Shown here piece by piece: positions 60,916 through 64,000 of a DNA stretch of 64,000 nucleotides. The notes beneath the pieces were generated by a model, which did no database searches, was not told the DNA's origin, and worked only from the letters and a program-made list of their open reading frames with translations. The position numbers were made by a program, and so were the translations under genes. Where the stretch lies: assembly GCF_003990045.1 (NCBI RefSeq), contig NZ_RZGZ01000002.1, positions 806,001-870,000 of the forward strand, in the 5' to 3' direction. This stretch comes from Labedella endophytica. Lineage in GTDB: Bacteria > Actinomycetota > Actinomycetes > Actinomycetales > Microbacteriaceae. Within the stretch, counting starts at the first letter, position 1, and each line of letters begins with the position of its first letter.

Positions 60916-62222
60916 GACTTGATGTACGGCTTTCCGGAGGCGGCTGGGCCACGCGCGTACCCCACGAGCCCGGCGACGGCGAGGATCGTGACGAGGTACG
61001 GCAGCATGAGCATGAACTCGCTCGGCACCGGCGAACCGATGGCGCCGAGCACGTTCTGAAGGTTGGTCGCGAAGCCGAAGAGCAGCGCGGCGAACGTGGC
61101 CCTGATCGGGTTCCAGCGTCCGAAGATGACGGCGGCGAGGGCGATGAAGCCGGCGCCGGCCGTCATGTCCTTTCCGAAGCTCGAGACGGAGTCGAGCGTG
61201 AAGTACGCGCCACCGAGCCCGGCGACGGCGCCCGCGAGGGACACGTTCCAGAACCGCGTCGCGTTGACCCGGATGCCCACCGTGTCGGCGGCCTGCGGGT
61301 GCTCGCCCACCGCGCGGAGCCGTAGGCCCCACTTGGTGTGGAAGAGCCCGACGTAGACGGCGATGACCGCGATGTACATGAGGTAGACGATGAGGGTCTG
61401 GCGGAAGAGCACCGGGCCGACGACCGGGATGTCGCTCAGCACCGGGATCGGGAAGCGCGGGAAGCGCGGAGCCGTGTTGAGCCCGGCCGTGTCCTGTGAG
61501 AGCACCGTCGAGTAGAGGAACGACGTGAGCCCGAGCACGAGCACGTTGAGCACGACTCCGACGATCACCTGATCCACGAGGTACTTGATCGAGAACGCCG
61601 CGAGCACGAAGCTCACGAGCACCCCGGCGACCATCGCGGCGATGAGACCGGCGAACGGGTTGCCGGTGATCGAGGCCACGAGCGCGGCGCAGAACGCACC
61701 GGCGAGGAGCTGGCCCTCGATCGCCACGTTCACGACGCCGACGCGTTCGGAGATGACACCGCCGAGCGCTCCGAAGATGAGCGGGGCGCTCAGGGAGACG
61801 GTCCCGAGGAGCAGGCCCGTCACGGGGATCGCCGCCCCCGCCGCCGCCCACGTCAGGAAGGCGAGGAGGAACAGGAAGGTGAACGCGACGATCGAGACGG
61901 CGAGGATCGCGCGACGGGCGCGCGACCCGAGGCGCGACCCCGCGACCGTGAGGCCGACGACCACGGCGGCGAGGAGAGCGAGCAGGACCGTGACCGTGAG
62001 GCCGGTCCCCCGGGCCGGGAGCACCCAGTCCGCGAGCTGAACGAGATCCGTGTCCGAGGACAGACGGAACGTCGTCGCGCCGTCCCGTCCGGCGACGACG
62101 AAGAGCACGGCGGCCACGACCACGAAGATCCCGAGTGCGATCGGCGCCTTCCAGCTGCGGATCTCGGTCGATTCGAGGGTCCCGGAGACGGGCGTCGTAT
62201 CGGGGGTGGTGATGGTGCTCAC
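60912..62222 (-). CDS. Nucleoside ABC transporter permease 2
   Basis: 436-residue inner-membrane permease of the BPD_transp_2 (RbsC/BmpFG) family with about ten membrane segments. The first 150 residues form an extra N-terminal part with three or four segments. The core carries SAPLIFGALGGVISERVGVVNVAIEGQLL, VGVVLNVLVLGLTSFLYS, LRLRAVGEHPQAADTVGI and FGRWNPI, all characteristic of nucleoside (BmpA-type) transporters. The GTG start overlaps the stop of permease 1. Together with permease 1 and the ATPase it imports nucleosides for Cdd, DeoA and Add. Confidence 0.92.
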   Translation of the reverse strand: MSTITTPDTTPVSGTLESTEIRSWKAPIALGIFVVVAAVLFVVAGRDGATTFRLSSDTDLVQLADWVLPARGTGLTVTVLLALLAAVVVGLTVAGSRLGSRARRAILAVSIVAFTFLFLLAFLTWAAAGAAIPVTGLLLGTVSLSAPLIFGALGGVISERVGVVNVAIEGQLLAGAFCAALVASITGNPFAGLIAAMVAGVLVSFVLAAFSIKYLVDQVIVGVVLNVLVLGLTSFLYSTVLSQDTAGLNTAPRFPRFPIPVLSDIPVVGPVLFRQTLIVYLMYIAVIAVYVGLFHTKWGLRLRAVGEHPQAADTVGIRVNATRFWNVSLAGAVAGLGGAYFTLDSVSSFGKDMTAGAGFIALAAVIFGRWNPIRATFAALLFGFATNLQNVLGAIGSPVPSEFMLMLPYLVTILAVAGLVGYARGPAASGKPYIKS

Positions 62223-63484
62223 TTGGCCTCGACCTCCTTCGTGACGATCGGGGTCGTGCGTCGCTTCCGCCTCGTGCCGTCCGGCAGGAAGAAGATGGCG
62301 CGCACGAGCGGCGGGGCCGCGATGAAGAGGACGATGAGCGACTGCACGATGGTGACGACGTCCACGGGCACACCTTCGGACGCCTGCATCGAGTAGCCGC
62401 CGGCCTTGAACGCGCCGAAGAGGATTCCGGCGGCGAAGATGCCCCACGGCCGCGAACGGCCGAGGAGCGCCACCGTGATGGCGTCGAATCCGATCCCCGC
62501 GTCGATGCCGGAGCTGAAGCCCGTCGGGACCGTTCCGAGCACCTGCATGACGCCGGCGAGGCCCAGGAGCCCGCCGGAGACGAGCATCGCGTAGACGTAG
62601 ATGTTCTTGACGTCCATGCCGGCGACACGAGCGGCGTTGGGGTTCTCCCCCACCGCGCGGAAACGGAACCCGAGGCTCGAGCGGTTGAGCAACCACCAGA
62701 CGAAGATCGTCGCGAGGATCACGAGGATGAATCCGGCGTGCAGCTTGTACGCGGGCCCGAAGAGCGCGGGGAAGATCGCCGTCTCGAGCATGGGCGGGGA
62801 CTTCGGGTTCACCTGGTCCGGCGCCTGCAGGAGGCCCGGCGTCCGCAGCATGTACGACACGAGGTAGAACGCGACGTAGTTGAGCATGATCGTGAGGATC
62901 ACCTCGTGCGCACCGGTCCGGGCCTTCAGCAGACCGACGATCCCTCCCCAGAGCGCACCACCGGCGATGCCGGCGACGATCGCGACGATGAGGTGGATGC
63001 CCCACGGGAGGTGGAACGAGAAGCCGACCCACCCGGCGGCGGCCGCGGCGATCAGCATCTGACCGCGACCGCCGATGTTGAACATGCCCACCCGGAACGC
63101 GAGCCCCACACCGAGTCCCGCGACGATGAGCGGCGCGGCGTAGGTGAGGGTGTCGGTGAGCGGACGGATCGCCGTCGCGAAGTCGTCGCGTCGGAAGTTG
63201 TAGACCGAGCCCTGGAAGAGCGCGACGTACGCGCCCGAGACGGCGTTCCAGATGGCGAGGAAGGTGTCCTGCGGACGGCTGAAGAAGTAGCCGGCCGCCT
63301 CCTGAACGTCCTCGTTCGTGAACGCGATGAGGATACCTCCGATGAGGAGGGCGAGGAAGACCGCGAGGATCGTGATGAGCACGTTCCCGCCGATGATCTC
63401 CTTGAGGATCGCGTTGGCGCGGGGCTGCGGGGCCGACGGCTCCGGCGTCGGGGAGGACGCCGTCGTCGTTCCGGCGGCGCTCAC
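62219..63484 (-). CDS. Nucleoside ABC transporter permease 1
   Basis: 421-residue permease of the same family, with about nine membrane segments. Motifs: LTYAAPLIVAGLGVGLAFRVGMFNIGGRGQML, GAHEVILTIMLNYVAFYLVSYML, FRFRAVGENPNAARVAGMDVKN, DAITVALLGRSRPWGI. The first 30 residues are cytoplasmic and Pro/Ala-rich. The GTG start overlaps the stop of the ATPase gene (GTGA). Confidence 0.92.
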   Translation of the reverse strand: MSAAGTTTASSPTPEPSAPQPRANAILKEIIGGNVLITILAVFLALLIGGILIAFTNEDVQEAAGYFFSRPQDTFLAIWNAVSGAYVALFQGSVYNFRRDDFATAIRPLTDTLTYAAPLIVAGLGVGLAFRVGMFNIGGRGQMLIAAAAAGWVGFSFHLPWGIHLIVAIVAGIAGGALWGGIVGLLKARTGAHEVILTIMLNYVAFYLVSYMLRTPGLLQAPDQVNPKSPPMLETAIFPALFGPAYKLHAGFILVILATIFVWWLLNRSSLGFRFRAVGENPNAARVAGMDVKNIYVYAMLVSGGLLGLAGVMQVLGTVPTGFSSGIDAGIGFDAITVALLGRSRPWGIFAAGILFGAFKAGGYSMQASEGVPVDVVTIVQSLIVLFIAAPPLVRAIFFLPDGTRRKRRTTPIVTKEVEAK

Positions 63485-64000
63485 GCGGCGACCTCGGCGG
63501 GGCGCTCGCCGGCCATCATGAGACCGAGCACGTCGCGCGGGGTGTCGCCGGGGACGATGCCGACGATCGAGCCGCGGTACATCACGGCGATGCGATCCGC
63601 GAGCGCCACGACCTCGTCGAGCTCGGTCGAGACGACGATCACGGGAATCCCGGCGTCGCGGGTCTCGATCATGCGCTTGTGCACGAACTCGATCGATCCG
63701 ACATCGATACCGCGCGTGGGCTGCGCGGCGATGAGGAGACGGAGGTCTCGGCTCATCTCCCGAGCGAGCACGACCTTCTGCTGGTTACCACCGGACAACC
63801 GGCCGGCGGCCGTCTGGATGGAGGGTGCGCGGATGTCGAACTCCTTCTTCTTCTCCTCGGCGAACTCGTCGAGGTGGTCGCGGCGCAACGAGCCGCGGGC
63901 GACGAAGGGCTCGCCGTGCGATCGGTCGAGCATGAGGTTCTCGGCGATGGTGAACTCGCCCACGAGGCCGTCGTGCGTGCGGTCCTCCGGCACGAATCCG
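63481..64000 (-). CDS. Nucleoside ABC transporter ATP-binding protein, N-terminal part outside window
   Basis: Only the last 172 residues are present, running to the window edge. They belong to the second, partly degenerate ABC domain of a double-ATPase of the RbsA/MglA/BmpE type. GFVPEDRTHDG precedes the signature LSGGNQQKVVLAREMS. The Walker B region reads LLIAAQPTRGIDVGSIEFVH, with Ala-Gln-Pro in place of the usual Asp-Glu, and VIVVSTELDEVVALADRIAVM contains the switch region. It drives the two permeases encoded downstream. Confidence 0.92.
   Translation of the reverse strand, partial: GFVPEDRTHDGLVGEFTIAENLMLDRSHGEPFVARGSLRRDHLDEFAEEKKKEFDIRAPSIQTAAGRLSGGNQQKVVLAREMSRDLRLLIAAQPTRGIDVGSIEFVHKRMIETRDAGIPVIVVSTELDEVVALADRIAVMYRGSIVGIVPGDTPRDVLGLMMAGERPAEVAA

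Overview
The window is very GC-rich, densely coded bacterial DNA with a single-species look throughout. The gene content (WhiB regulator, DUF3499, DUF5719, AccA3/AccD5/AccE acyl-CoA carboxylase, Lpd-type quinone dehydrogenase, LCP protein, DUF559/AbiEi-like protein, PTS plus nucleoside uptake) points to an actinobacterium, most likely a member of the Microbacteriaceae. The backbone order manB, DUF3499, metallopeptidase, whiB ... purE, purK, PH-domain protein, birA, accD5, accE ... maf, accA3 ... lpdA, punA, pmmB ... add, deoA, cdd matches, as far as I remember it, the Mycobacterium tuberculosis Rv3255c-Rv3315c region. The window can therefore be read as an ancient actinobacterial backbone with lineage-specific blocks inserted.

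Layout. 1-9.2 kb: sugar-phosphate and envelope housekeeping (manB, DUF3499, metallopeptidase-like protein, DUF5719, a 1055-residue membrane glycosyltransferase, WhiB2-like regulator, a 49-residue membrane protein, GlxA-type regulator, manA). 9.3-10.5 kb: acyl-CoA dehydrogenase. 10.5-36.7 kb: a large cell-surface polysaccharide locus with two O-antigen-ligase-like proteins, UDP-glucose dehydrogenase, an acyltransferase-SGNH protein, at least seven glycosyltransferases, a Wzm/Wzt-type ABC exporter, a secreted six-repeat protein, all four dTDP-L-rhamnose genes (rmlC-rmlA and rmlD-GT-rmlB) and a secreted double-CAP protein. Together these make dTDP-rhamnose and UDP-glucuronate, assemble a rhamnose-containing glycan on a lipid carrier, export it, modify it and, with the LCP protein at 36.8 kb, attach it to the wall.

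36.8-51.7 kb: purE/purK, PH-domain membrane protein, birA, and the biotin-dependent acyl-CoA carboxylase (accD5, accE, accA3). These are interleaved with a non-coding stretch carrying hairpins and tandem repeats, an SDR oxidoreductase, a three-gene two-component module, an RNA methyltransferase and maf. 51.7-52.8 kb: an AbiEi/DUF559-like gene enclosed by two almost identical copies of a terminator palindrome, the clearest recent-insertion signature here. 52.8-64 kb: lpdA, purine nucleoside phosphorylase, phosphomannomutase/phosphoglucomutase, and a leftward operon for nucleoside uptake and salvage (ABC ATPase, two permeases, cdd, deoA, add) ending in orphan PTS IIA and IIB genes.

Expression signals. 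At least 15 genes have a TANNNT hexamer ending 6-8 bases before the start codon and no ribosome-binding site, which indicates leaderless transcripts. Many other genes are translationally coupled by ATGA/GTGA overlaps. Strong hairpin terminators separate the convergent units. No rRNA, tRNA, CRISPR array, transposase or phage gene was recognised.
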